A DNA stretch of 9,688 bases from JAPKEZ01 sp047638975 (GTDB lineage Bacteria > Planctomycetota > UBA1135): the NCBI GenBank assembly GCA_047638975.1, contig JBLINB010000058.1, positions 1-9,688 of the forward strand, read 5' to 3'. The position numbers were made by a program, and so were the translations under genes. This document shows positions 1-6,266 of this stretch, one piece after another. Position 1 is the stretch's first letter. Each line of letters begins with the position of its first letter. Under the pieces are notes generated by a model, which saw nothing but the letters and a program-made list of their open reading frames with translations, was not told the DNA's origin and made no database searches.

Positions 1-1605
1 CATCTTGACGCACTACGCAGCTTCGCCATGCTGCTCGGTATCGTATTGCACGCGTCATTGTCCTTCGCGCCTTTCCCGTGGCCGGTGCAAGACAGCGAGC
101 AGAACACTTCCATATATTTGGTGTTTTTCGCGATACATGGTTTTCGGATGCCGCTGTTTTTTCTTCTCAGTGGTTTCTTCACCGCCATGCTGTGGCGCAA
201 ACGCGGCACTCTAGCTCTGGCCAAGCACCGCGCCAAACGTGTCTTGTTACCGTTAGTCATCGGCTGCTTTACGATTATTCCTGCGACAAATTGGGCTATT
301 GAATACGTAGCCCGAGCTCAAGGGTCAAGCGCAGCGCCAATAAAGATCGCAGAGCTTGCACCACTCAACCGCGATGACATTATCGGCCAAACAAATCCGC
401 AAAAGTTAAACCTGCTCACCGAGGCCGCAATCCGCCGTAACGACAGCGACTCATTAATGCTCCTCATTGAGCAAGGCGCTGACGTCAACTACAAGTCTGA
501 AATAAAGATCTCGGCGCTACATTGGGCCGCCGGTCTCGGCCACACTGAGATGGCCACGATTCTGCTTGATCAAGGCGCTGATATTAATGCCGGTGACGAA
601 AATGGCAGTACAGCTATGCACTGGGCAGCGCTATTGGGGCGTCCACAGGTTGCAGCCCTGCTTATTGAGCGTGGCGCGGACCTTGCTCGCCCGAACAACG
701 ATGGCGCGACGCCGTTCAGCATGTCCACCCCGGAGGCTCGCGCATCCGTTGCCCCCCTAGGAACGATGCTCGCCGGCTTGCTAGAGATACCTTTTGATGA
801 GAATAATTTTTACGCCGACTCTGAAGCGCTGCATGAACTCATACTCAACTCTAGCTATACACCGCAGCCAACTAGCTATACGCAAACCGACCTACTCCGC
901 CTTCCTCTCCTCTATCACTTGTGGTTCTTATGGTATTTATTCTTATTAGTAGTCGCCTTTTGCTGCACGACTGGTGCTGCAAAATATATAAGCGGACTAA
1001 AGCGCCTGGCTCCACTAGTCATCAAGCCATTTAGATATTTATGGATGCTACCGCTGGTGGCTTTGTGCCAACTACAGATGGCTCCATTGCTCTTCGGACC
1101 GGACACTGCGATGGCGATCTTGCCCAACCTGTCGATATTGACTTATTATGGCGTGTTCTTTTTCTTTGGTGCCGCTTATTTCTTAAGTGATGATCAAGAA
1201 CAACGCCTCGGCCGTTATTTCTGGTTGACGCTACCCGCTGCTCTTTGCGCACTCTTCATCGGAGTCAGCCACCTCGAACCGGGTGCCGGCAATGCCACAT
1301 CGATGGCGTGGTGGGTAGCAACCTACACTTGCTTAATGAGCTTCGGACTCATTGGCCTGTGCCGCAAGATTTTTTCAACTGAAAAAGCCTGGGTACGTTA
1401 CGCCTCGGATGCTTCGTATTGGATGTACCTCGCGCACTTACCCTTAGTGATACTCGCCCAAGGTTATGTCACCGAATGGGATTACCCTGCTTATCAAAAG
1501 CTCGCGATTATCTGCCTAGGTTTAGCGCTAATACTGCTGGCCAGCTACCAACTGTTGGTGCGGCATACGCCTATTGGTTGGCTGCTTAATGGGCAACGCA
1601 AGTAA
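1..1605 (+). CDS. Acyltransferase 3 family membrane protein (OpgC-like) with inserted ankyrin repeats; 5' end outside window
   Basis: The reading frame is open from base 1, and the residues before the first ATG (base 28) already belong to the family: LDALRSF followed by LLGIVLH. The start therefore lies upstream and 534 residues are visible. Numbering from base 1, R6 and H17 form the R-X10-H motif of acyltransferase 3 proteins, which move acyl groups across the inner membrane onto surface or periplasmic glycans. Other family marks are GFRMPLFFLLSGFF (about 47-60), HLWFLWY (about 306) and YWMYLAHLPLV near the C terminus. About ten hydrophobic segments are seen. The basic loop between segments 2 and 3 (WRKRG...KHRAKR) should be cytoplasmic, which puts the following insert (about 104-300) in the periplasm. 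That insert holds ankyrin repeats and interrupts the usual membrane core. OpgC (succinylation of periplasmic glucans) is the nearest family I recognise, but the substrate is unknown. The downstream lipoprotein gene follows after 34 bases on the same strand. Confidence 0.85.
   Translation, partial: HLDALRSFAMLLGIVLHASLSFAPFPWPVQDSEQNTSIYLVFFAIHGFRMPLFFLLSGFFTAMLWRKRGTLALAKHRAKRVLLPLVIGCFTIIPATNWAIEYVARAQGSSAAPIKIAELAPLNRDDIIGQTNPQKLNLLTEAAIRRNDSDSLMLLIEQGADVNYKSEIKISALHWAAGLGHTEMATILLDQGADINAGDENGSTAMHWAALLGRPQVAALLIERGADLARPNNDGATPFSMSTPEARASVAPLGTMLAGLLEIPFDENNFYADSEALHELILNSSYTPQPTSYTQTDLLRLPLLYHLWFLWYLFLLVVAFCCTTGAAKYISGLKRLAPLVIKPFRYLWMLPLVALCQLQMAPLLFGPDTAMAILPNLSILTYYGVFFFFGAAYFLSDDQEQRLGRYFWLTLPAALCALFIGVSHLEPGAGNATSMAWWVATYTCLMSFGLIGLCRKIFSTEKAWVRYASDASYWMYLAHLPLVILAQGYVTEWDYPAYQKLAIICLGLALILLASYQLLVRHTPIGWLLNGQRK
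403..714 (+). repeat. Ankyrin repeats inside the acyltransferase (about three units)
   Basis: Three consecutive units of about 33 residues show the ankyrin pattern: LIEQGADVN, then SALHWAAGLGHTEMATILLD with QGADIN, then TAMHWAALLGRPQVAALLIE with RGADL. A partial fourth unit begins at DGATPF. The second and third units are nearly canonical and the first is diverged. The repeats are in frame with the membrane segments on both sides, so this is a real domain insertion and not two neighbouring genes. Ankyrin repeats usually bind protein partners. By the positive-inside rule the repeats should face the periplasm. Confidence 0.9.
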
Positions 1606-1639
1606 AGCTAAGCTGTGAAGCGACAAGGACTGCTGTAGA

Positions 1640-1996
1640 ATGCTCAGCATGCAAATCCTACTCAAACTACTGATAGCGTCCTGCGCCATTCTTGCAAGCT
1701 GTGCGGCTCCACAAAGAATGCTCGTCGAGTTTCCAGCGCACTCAGAAACTCGCGGCGAATTTATTGACGAGCTAAACGTCATCCTTATCGACACGCGCGC
1801 CTTTGAGGGCTGTGAAGCAGCTACAGTTTGGACCAACGAACTTGAAAGCGACAAAGTCTGGATCTACGAAGAGTGGCAAACGCGCGCGCATCAAGAGGCG
1901 TATTTAAATTGGCGCAACGAAACCGGTAACACTAGCCACCTCGGGCCATTCATTAATGGTGAAGTGCGTTTTTTGTGGCTTAACACGCACGAGTAA
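1640..1996 (+). CDS. Putative lipoprotein with ABM-type (dimeric alpha-beta barrel) domain
   Basis: 118 residues. The N terminus has a hydrophobic stretch (about residues 6-19) ending in the lipobox L18-A19-S20-C21, so C21 is the likely lipidated residue after signal peptidase II cleavage. The rest resembles the antibiotic biosynthesis monooxygenase / YgiN-like fold: a GCEAATVWTN strand, then WIYEEWQTRAHQEAYLNW (about 74-91), which matches the family pattern of an aromatic-E-x-W strand followed by a helix with AH and Y, then a late strand VRFLWL. ABM proteins act on small aromatic compounds or quinols, or are non-catalytic dimers; I cannot assign a substrate. ATG 1640 was chosen because AAGGA at 1625-1629 lies 10 bases upstream; ATG 1649 is the alternative and would keep the lipobox. 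The gene converges with the FG-GAP gene with only five bases between their stops. Confidence 0.7.
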   Translation: MLSMQILLKLLIASCAILASCAAPQRMLVEFPAHSETRGEFIDELNVILIDTRAFEGCEAATVWTNELESDKVWIYEEWQTRAHQEAYLNWRNETGNTSHLGPFINGEVRFLWLNTHE

Positions 1997-2001
1997 TCGA
2001 C

Positions 2002-3582
2002 TTAAAGCGTAAGCATAATCGGCCAAGCGACCGAACTATAGTCCGGCAGCTGCCCTACCGGATTCGCTACTGCTGCTAAGTAAAGCGTGATGCCTATTGC
2101 TGCCGGCGGTATCCCGGACGGAAAGGTTGCGCTGCAAATGGTGTCGCCTGTAGCATCCAGCGTACCGTGTAAATTGGTGTATGCCGAAAACGGGTAATTC
2201 TCGTAGAAAGTATCGACGACGTAGCTATCAAGTGTTAAAGGGATATTCACGCCATAGAAACTCGGGCCGGTGCCTGCCAATGACATCAGCACTTTGTATT
2301 CTGAAAATGCGGCACTGTCAGGGAAATCAAGTGCGATATTTACATTACCGCCAGTAACTGTTGAGACACTTGTGATATCACAAGTGATGTAGCGCTCGAA
2401 ACCAACAGAGAACACGCCTTCGCCGCTGGCACTGAAACCATGAAACAAAACATCAGGGCTGCCGTCACCGTTTACGTCACCGCCGCCAGCGATGGCTTGA
2501 CCAAAGCCATAAAAGTTAGGATTGGTAGCATCCGGAAAATCATATAACCGAAGACTGGTTTCTCCTGAAAAGATGTAACCCTTCTCTGCTCCTTCGGCGC
2601 CAACAGCAAAGTCGAGGACGCCCATGCCATCGACATCGCCAACGCCAGAAACGGATCCGCCGAATCGATCGCCATCAGCTTCTCCGGAGAAACTTTCGAT
2701 AAAGTTACCCGTTGCTCCGGAAAATAAATATGCGAGGCCGGTTGCATTGCCACCGCCTGCAGATGTTTGTGGAGCACCGACAATCCAATCATGGATGCCG
2801 TCGCCGTCTATGTCGCCGCCGAGGCTATCTACCGATTCTCCGAAGCGACTATCTACTAGCACTCCTGGCACGCTATATAACAATGTACCATCGATACCAG
2901 AGTAGGCTATGACGCGCCCAGTGCTTGCATAACTACGTTCGCCGACCAAAATGTCCGAGTGACCATCGCCATTGATATCGTCAATGCTCGATACACCCGA
3001 ATATTTATCGCCGAATAAAGAATAAGCAGATAAGCCGTTAAAGCCAGAGTAAATTTTCAGCTCTCCGCTATCTTGGCCGATGATAAAATCGTCATAGCCG
3101 TCGCTGTTTACATCGCCAGCACTAAAGACATTGACGCCAACCCTGTCTTGAGCTGCCACGCCAGAGAGTTGATACAGCAGGCTCGCGTTTTCCCCAGAAT
3201 AGACGTAAGCCGCGCCGCGATTAACATCATTACCAGGTTCGCCAACAATGAAGTCGTCAAAACCATCGTCGTTCACATCACCTGCGCCGGCAACAGAGTC
3301 GCCCATAAAATACTGTTGGCCGTTGCCGTCTATCTGAAAAAGTAATGCGCCGTTTACGCCCGAATAAACGTAGGCCGCGCCAGCATAAGTTAATCCGCCA
3401 GCCGCTGCCTGGCGTGATCCGACAATGATGTCGGCGAAACCATCAGCGTTTACGTCGCCGGCAATATCGAGGTTTAAGCCAAAACTTGGAAGAGCCAAGG
3501 ACTGCGGATCGTAAATTTCAAGCTGCACTTCAACTCCGCCACCGGCCTGGGCGGCCAATAAAATAGGTATGATCATTCCCAT
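2002..3582 (-). CDS. FG-GAP / integrin alpha N-terminal repeat protein
   Basis: 526 residues containing seven FG-GAP-type beta-propeller blades with calcium-binding DxNxDGxxDxxVG loops, at about residues 43, 102, 157, 202, 257, 316 and 369. Examples are DVNADGFADIIVG and DVNDDGFDDFIVG. Between them recur YVYSG / IAYSG / YLFSG strands, as in bacterial surface proteins with integrin-alpha-like propellers. Loop six reads DVDGMGVLDFAVG, with Met where an acidic ligand is expected. The C-terminal part (about 396-526) has no repeats and carries two cysteines (C401, C483) that could pair. The N terminus is a short hydrophobic run ending AQA without a basic n-region, so secretion is likely but the signal is atypical. 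The start at 3582 is preceded by AGAGG (3591-3595, 8 bases spacing). It overlaps the surE stop, so translation is probably coupled. Role inferred: extracellular or surface binding protein; the ligand is unknown. Confidence 0.85.
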   Translation of the reverse strand: MGMIIPILLAAQAGGGVEVQLEIYDPQSLALPSFGLNLDIAGDVNADGFADIIVGSRQAAAGGLTYAGAAYVYSGVNGALLFQIDGNGQQYFMGDSVAGAGDVNDDGFDDFIVGEPGNDVNRGAAYVYSGENASLLYQLSGVAAQDRVGVNVFSAGDVNSDGYDDFIIGQDSGELKIYSGFNGLSAYSLFGDKYSGVSSIDDINGDGHSDILVGERSYASTGRVIAYSGIDGTLLYSVPGVLVDSRFGESVDSLGGDIDGDGIHDWIVGAPQTSAGGGNATGLAYLFSGATGNFIESFSGEADGDRFGGSVSGVGDVDGMGVLDFAVGAEGAEKGYIFSGETSLRLYDFPDATNPNFYGFGQAIAGGGDVNGDGSPDVLFHGFSASGEGVFSVGFERYITCDITSVSTVTGGNVNIALDFPDSAAFSEYKVLMSLAGTGPSFYGVNIPLTLDSYVVDTFYENYPFSAYTNLHGTLDATGDTICSATFPSGIPPAAIGITLYLAAVANPVGQLPDYSSVAWPIMLTL

Positions 3583-4415
3583 GCTTGCATCCTCTTTATT
3601 TCTTCGTTAGCGCTCCAATCAAACAATAGCGGCGTGATCACCACTTTGCCAGCCATGAATGCTTCGGTGCTACTACCTTCAGGAGCTTCGCTCGGAAACT
3701 CTAATTGCGAACGGAAAGTTAAACCCTCGCCGCCTGCGTTCTCTTTGGTATTAAAGCCAACTATCTTTACGTAGCGGCCGCCCATCGGGGCGATAGCAAT
3801 TACCGGCTCGCTGTCGGCGTCGATCTTCGGTACTTCGATTGCCCACAGGATGCCGAGTGGCGCGCCCTCTTTGACTAAGCGCTGCACTAAATCGACTGTC
3901 ACTTTGCACGCCAGCGCATAATCTTTTTGGCGCGATTGCGAAACAGCGATTGACGGAATGCCTAAGCCAACGCCCTCCATTCCGGCGCCAATGGTGCCAG
4001 AGTAATGCGCGATTTCTCCGACGTTGGGGCCGCCGTTAATGCCAGAAACTACAAAGTCAAATGGCTGCTCTTGGCCTTCGGTGAATACACCCCAAGTTAC
4101 AGCGTCGGACGGCAAGCCTTCAATCGCCCATGCCTTTTGCGCACCCGGGATATCGACTAGTTTGGCGCGGTATTCGCCACTGAATATTTTGCTGGAGTGG
4201 CTCACACCCGAACAGTTTTCTTCCGGAGCAGACACTGTAACTTCGGCGATTTCTGACAAGGCCAACGCCAAAGCGCGGATGCCCGGCGAATCGATGCCGT
4301 CGTCGTTGGTGACTAAAATTCTTAGCGTCTGCTTTTCAGTTTTCGTTTCAGCTTCACCACTGAAAAGGGTAAAGGCTAAGACCGCGATGACCATGATTAA
4401 TGCTATTTTTTTCAT
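3573..4415 (-). CDS. surE: Exported SurE-family 5'/3'-nucleotidase (acid phosphatase)
   Basis: 280 residues. SurE removes phosphate from nucleoside monophosphates using a divalent metal. The family marks are all present: RILVTNDDG with D38/D39, ENCSG with S69, and SGINGGPN with N127, matching the Asp-Asp-Ser-Asn metal site of SurE. They are followed by YSGTIGAGMEG and, near the end, a GKVVITPL strand. Cytoplasmic SurE normally has the NDDG loop within the first ten residues. Here about 30 residues precede it: MKK, a hydrophobic core (about 4-18), then a small-residue and acidic region typical of a cleavable signal peptide. The product is therefore predicted to be periplasmic or secreted, and to be an extra paralogue separate from the usual surE next to pcm. 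The start ATG overlaps the TGA of the lipA remnant (ATGA) and the stop overlaps the start of the FG-GAP gene. Confidence 0.9.
   Translation of the reverse strand: MKKIALIMVIAVLAFTLFSGEAETKTEKQTLRILVTNDDGIDSPGIRALALALSEIAEVTVSAPEENCSGVSHSSKIFSGEYRAKLVDIPGAQKAWAIEGLPSDAVTWGVFTEGQEQPFDFVVSGINGGPNVGEIAHYSGTIGAGMEGVGLGIPSIAVSQSRQKDYALACKVTVDLVQRLVKEGAPLGILWAIEVPKIDADSEPVIAIAPMGGRYVKIVGFNTKENAGGEGLTFRSQLEFPSEAPEGSSTEAFMAGKVVITPLLFDWSANEEIKRMQAWE
3591..3595 (-). promoter_or_regulatory. Shine-Dalgarno for the FG-GAP gene, inside surE
   Basis: AGAGG on the minus strand lies 8 bases before the ATG at 3582 and inside the last surE codons. It supports that start over the ATG at 3576, which forms an ATGA overlap with the surE stop. 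Either choice implies coupled translation of the two genes. Confidence 0.6.
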
Positions 4416-4504
4416 ACTTCTAATCTGTTTTTTTGTGCTAAGGCCTCATTTTCTGCAGCCTTATAAGACGAGCGCAGTAATCAAACTCAAATGCGTTGAT
4501 CGCC
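4412..4504 (-). pseudogene. lipA: Remnant of the 3' end of a second lipA copy, upstream of and overlapping surE
   Basis: Read on the minus strand, this stretch matches the last 31 codons or so of the intact lipA at 8527-8638. The upstream part (4504-4472) matches 24 of 33 bases (lipA INEFGFDYC). Then comes a 19-base deletion that removes the codons for about ASGPMV and shifts the frame. Then codons for SSYKAAEN, and finally EALAQKNRLEV and stop, against lipA YVLAQKNRLEV and stop. Bases 4449-4474 are identical to 8564-8589 (26 bases). In the last codons the protein is kept while third positions differ (TTA/TTG, GCA/GCG, AAC/AAT, GAA/GAG, GTA/GTT). This indicates an old, once-functional copy and not a fresh duplication. 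Its TGA overlaps the surE ATG as ATGA, which suggests lipA and surE were formerly adjacent in one operon. Homology stops close to 4505, inside the end of the EAL gene. Confidence 0.88.
4449..4474. repeat. 26-base perfect direct repeat, copy 1 (in lipA remnant)
   Basis: Identical, in the same orientation, to 8564-8589 in the intact lipA. The two copies lie 4115 bases apart and bracket the NO-sensing module. It encodes the conserved SSYKAAE segment of LipA, so part of the identity may be protein-level constraint. The absence of any silent difference here, compared with many on both sides, suggests a recombination point or gene conversion. Confidence 0.9.
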
Positions 4505-6181
4505 AGGCGACTGTAACAAAACTCCTAGGTCAGCCATGGGAATTGGCTTCGACCAATAGTATCCTTGGCCATAGGTGCACCCTAATGCTCGCAAAATATC
4601 TAATTGCTCTTTATCCTCGATACCTTCTACAACCGAAATGGCATCAAGGTCTTCCGCTAAGGCAACCATATTAGAGACCACCGCTAATAATTTTGGGTTA
4701 TCGACGATCCCCTCCAAATACGATCTGTCAATTTTCAACTCTGTAAATGGTTGTTCGCTTAGAGCTCCTAAAGAAGTATAGCCTGAGCCGAAATCATCGA
4801 TGGCTAGACCTATTCCGGAATCTCTCAGTATTCTTAAATTTCTCATTCCATCTTCGGAGTCAAGTACCGAGGCGCTCTCTGTGATTTCTGCAGTCACTAG
4901 CTCAAAGGGTATACCATGCGAACGAACGCGCTCTAGAAGATCTTCACCAAAAGATGGATATACTAATTCAAAAGGACTAACGTTAAAGCTCATGCGTGGC
5001 AACGCCACCTCTAAAGATTGCATGACCAAGAATTCTTTCATGGCAATATCTCGCAACAGTGTTCCTAGCTTGTCCATCAGCCCCCAATCCTCTGCGACGG
5101 AAATAAACTTATCAGGGTTTACGAGCCCAAGTTCTGGAGAATTCCAGCGCGCCAAAGCTTCTGCGCCATAGAGACTGCCATCTGCAAGGTTAATTTGTGG
5201 CTGCCAAACAATAAAAAACTCAGGGCTCGTGGCTTGGATAGCGCGATTGATTAGGGAAGGTATATCGAGCCGTAGCAAAGGCAACAAGCTGATACTGTCG
5301 TCGGTGTACCGGAATACCCTGCCCTTGCCAAACTTAGCTGCCCCTACGATGGACTCGAGTCGCTCAACGACTGCAGAGCGTTCAGCCCCCTGGTGCGCGG
5401 TAAGGATGCCCTTATCGACAAAGATAGCAGCGACTAATGGCGCAAACACCGCAAGCTGGTGTTCAGGGACACTCTTCAGAAACAGTCTAGCTATACGAGA
5501 CTGCAGGGCTTTTAATTTGGCCTTACTGTCAATATTAAGTTCGCCAGAACCGCCTTCGCAATCGAAGACCGCCACAGAAAAATCATCTTTATTAAAAACC
5601 CATTGGTCGCCTGGGAAAACTTCTTGAAGGACAGTCTCCATAGTGGATAACAACGCTGGGCGCATACTGCCAGCAAGAGTCTTCACTTGACCACTAAACG
5701 AGAACCGCAAGAACAGGATGGACGGTAGCAGCCCTGCAGAACCAACATTAAACAAATAGTCATACAACTGATTCGCATAATTATCAGAGAGCACTGGCTC
5801 ACTGCCCGGTGCAGGGATTACGCGGTGTATGGAAGCCATCAGGTCGTCGGCACCCCATGGCTTTTCTAGGAGATCCTTTACTCCGGAACGAAGCGCAGTG
5901 AGTAGATTCTGCTTTTGTCCAAATGCTGTAATAACGATAATGGGTATGTCTTGAGTCCTAGACTGCGATTGCAGTGCATTGACTAACTGCATGCCCCCCA
6001 TCTGAGGCATGTTAAGGTCTGTAATGACGACATCATGCAAAACCTCGCATTGCTGAATAACCTCAAGCGCCTCAAGCCCATTAGTCGCGGTATCGGCGTC
6101 AATACCCTCCAATTCTAAAAAACGCTTGAGGTTTTTTAGAAGAATCTCATCATCTTCAACAATCAGAGCTTTAATTTTCAT
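4487..6181 (-). CDS. Response regulator with degenerate GGDEF and EAL c-di-GMP phosphodiesterase domains (HnoB-like)
   Basis: 564 residues, no membrane segment, so cytoplasmic. REC domain at about 1-122: acidic pair D10/D11, phospho-acceptor D55 in VVITDLNMP, T85, and K107 in LLEKPW. A middle region (about 145-295) looks like a decayed GGDEF domain: NKDDFSVAVF stands where GGDEF would be, with no catalytic motif. EAL domain at about 308-555 with every key residue seen: E341-A-L, N400 (FNVS), E432 (AEITES), D462/D463 (IDDFGSGYTS), K483 (LKIDRS), E519 (VVEG) and Q539 (YGQGYYWSKP). It should hydrolyse c-di-GMP. It is divergent from the H-NOX and kinase genes, so it is the likely phosphorylation target, comparable to HnoB of the Shewanella NO circuit. 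The last five codons (GDQRI, stop) are read from lipA-remnant DNA, so the native C-terminal tail was probably exchanged when the locus formed. No terminator is visible before surE. Confidence 0.93.
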   Translation of the reverse strand: MKIKALIVEDDEILLKNLKRFLELEGIDADTATNGLEALEVIQQCEVLHDVVITDLNMPQMGGMQLVNALQSQSRTQDIPIIVITAFGQKQNLLTALRSGVKDLLEKPWGADDLMASIHRVIPAPGSEPVLSDNYANQLYDYLFNVGSAGLLPSILFLRFSFSGQVKTLAGSMRPALLSTMETVLQEVFPGDQWVFNKDDFSVAVFDCEGGSGELNIDSKAKLKALQSRIARLFLKSVPEHQLAVFAPLVAAIFVDKGILTAHQGAERSAVVERLESIVGAAKFGKGRVFRYTDDSISLLPLLRLDIPSLINRAIQATSPEFFIVWQPQINLADGSLYGAEALARWNSPELGLVNPDKFISVAEDWGLMDKLGTLLRDIAMKEFLVMQSLEVALPRMSFNVSPFELVYPSFGEDLLERVRSHGIPFELVTAEITESASVLDSEDGMRNLRILRDSGIGLAIDDFGSGYTSLGALSEQPFTELKIDRSYLEGIVDNPKLLAVVSNMVALAEDLDAISVVEGIEDKEQLDILRALGCTYGQGYYWSKPIPMADLGVLLQSPGDQRI

Positions 6182-6212
6182 TTCTCAAGCCTAGCCGCTA
6201 TCCAGCTCAGCA

Positions 6213-6242
6213 AGTATAGCATTACGCCTCGCACGGCAGCAA
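6213..6242 (-). promoter_or_regulatory. Candidate promoter of the EAL regulator gene
   Basis: On the minus strand TTGCTG (6237-6242) and TATACT (6213-6218) are separated by 18 bases, and TG one base before the -10 makes it an extended -10 element. The predicted start lies about 25 bases before the ATG at 6181. Assigned by eye from sigma-70 consensus; not tested. Confidence 0.45.
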
Positions 6243-6250
6243 GCATAAGC

Positions 6251-6256
6251 TATACT
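6251..6256 (+). promoter_or_regulatory. Candidate -10 box of the H-NOX/kinase operon
   Basis: TATACT lies 10 bases before the H-NOX ATG at 6267, which would leave a leader of only a few bases. There is no clear -35 at 16-18 bases upstream and no Shine-Dalgarno sequence before the ATG. This is compatible with a near-leaderless transcript or an activator-dependent promoter. Confidence 0.35.
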
Positions 6257-6266
6257 TAATAACACT

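Larger units (their letters stand above)
6212..6257. repeat. Nine-base perfect inverted repeat between the divergent NO-module genes
   Basis: AAGTATAGC (6212-6220) and GCTATACTT (6249-6257) are exact reverse complements with 28 bases between them. Each arm contains TATACT facing one of the two divergent genes. They may simply be two matched -10 boxes, or a two-site operator that controls both directions. Confidence 0.6.

Noticed and set aside
403..714. Ankyrin segment as a separate gene or an assembly artefact
   Set aside because: The frame is continuous, no stop or start separates it, and the family motifs continue on both sides in the expected order.
1..1605. Start of the acyltransferase at ATG 28
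   Set aside because: The nine residues before it (ending LDALRSFA) supply the conserved Arg of the R-X10-H motif, so the true start is upstream of the window.
4428..4434. T-run upstream of surE as a transcription terminator
   Set aside because: The same run of seven T occurs at 8543-8549 as coding sequence (QKN codons) of intact lipA, so it is inherited lipA sequence. No hairpin precedes it on the relevant strand.
4024..4674. Plus-strand open frame of 216 codons across the surE/EAL junction
   Set aside because: It lies antisense to surE and the EAL gene, which both have full family motifs. It shows no domain of its own and is probably a by-product of their codon use.
5560..5620. Active diguanylate cyclase (GGDEF) in the response regulator
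   Set aside because: The segment reads NKDDFSVAVF, without the GG(D/E)EF catalytic motif, so synthesis of c-di-GMP is not supported.
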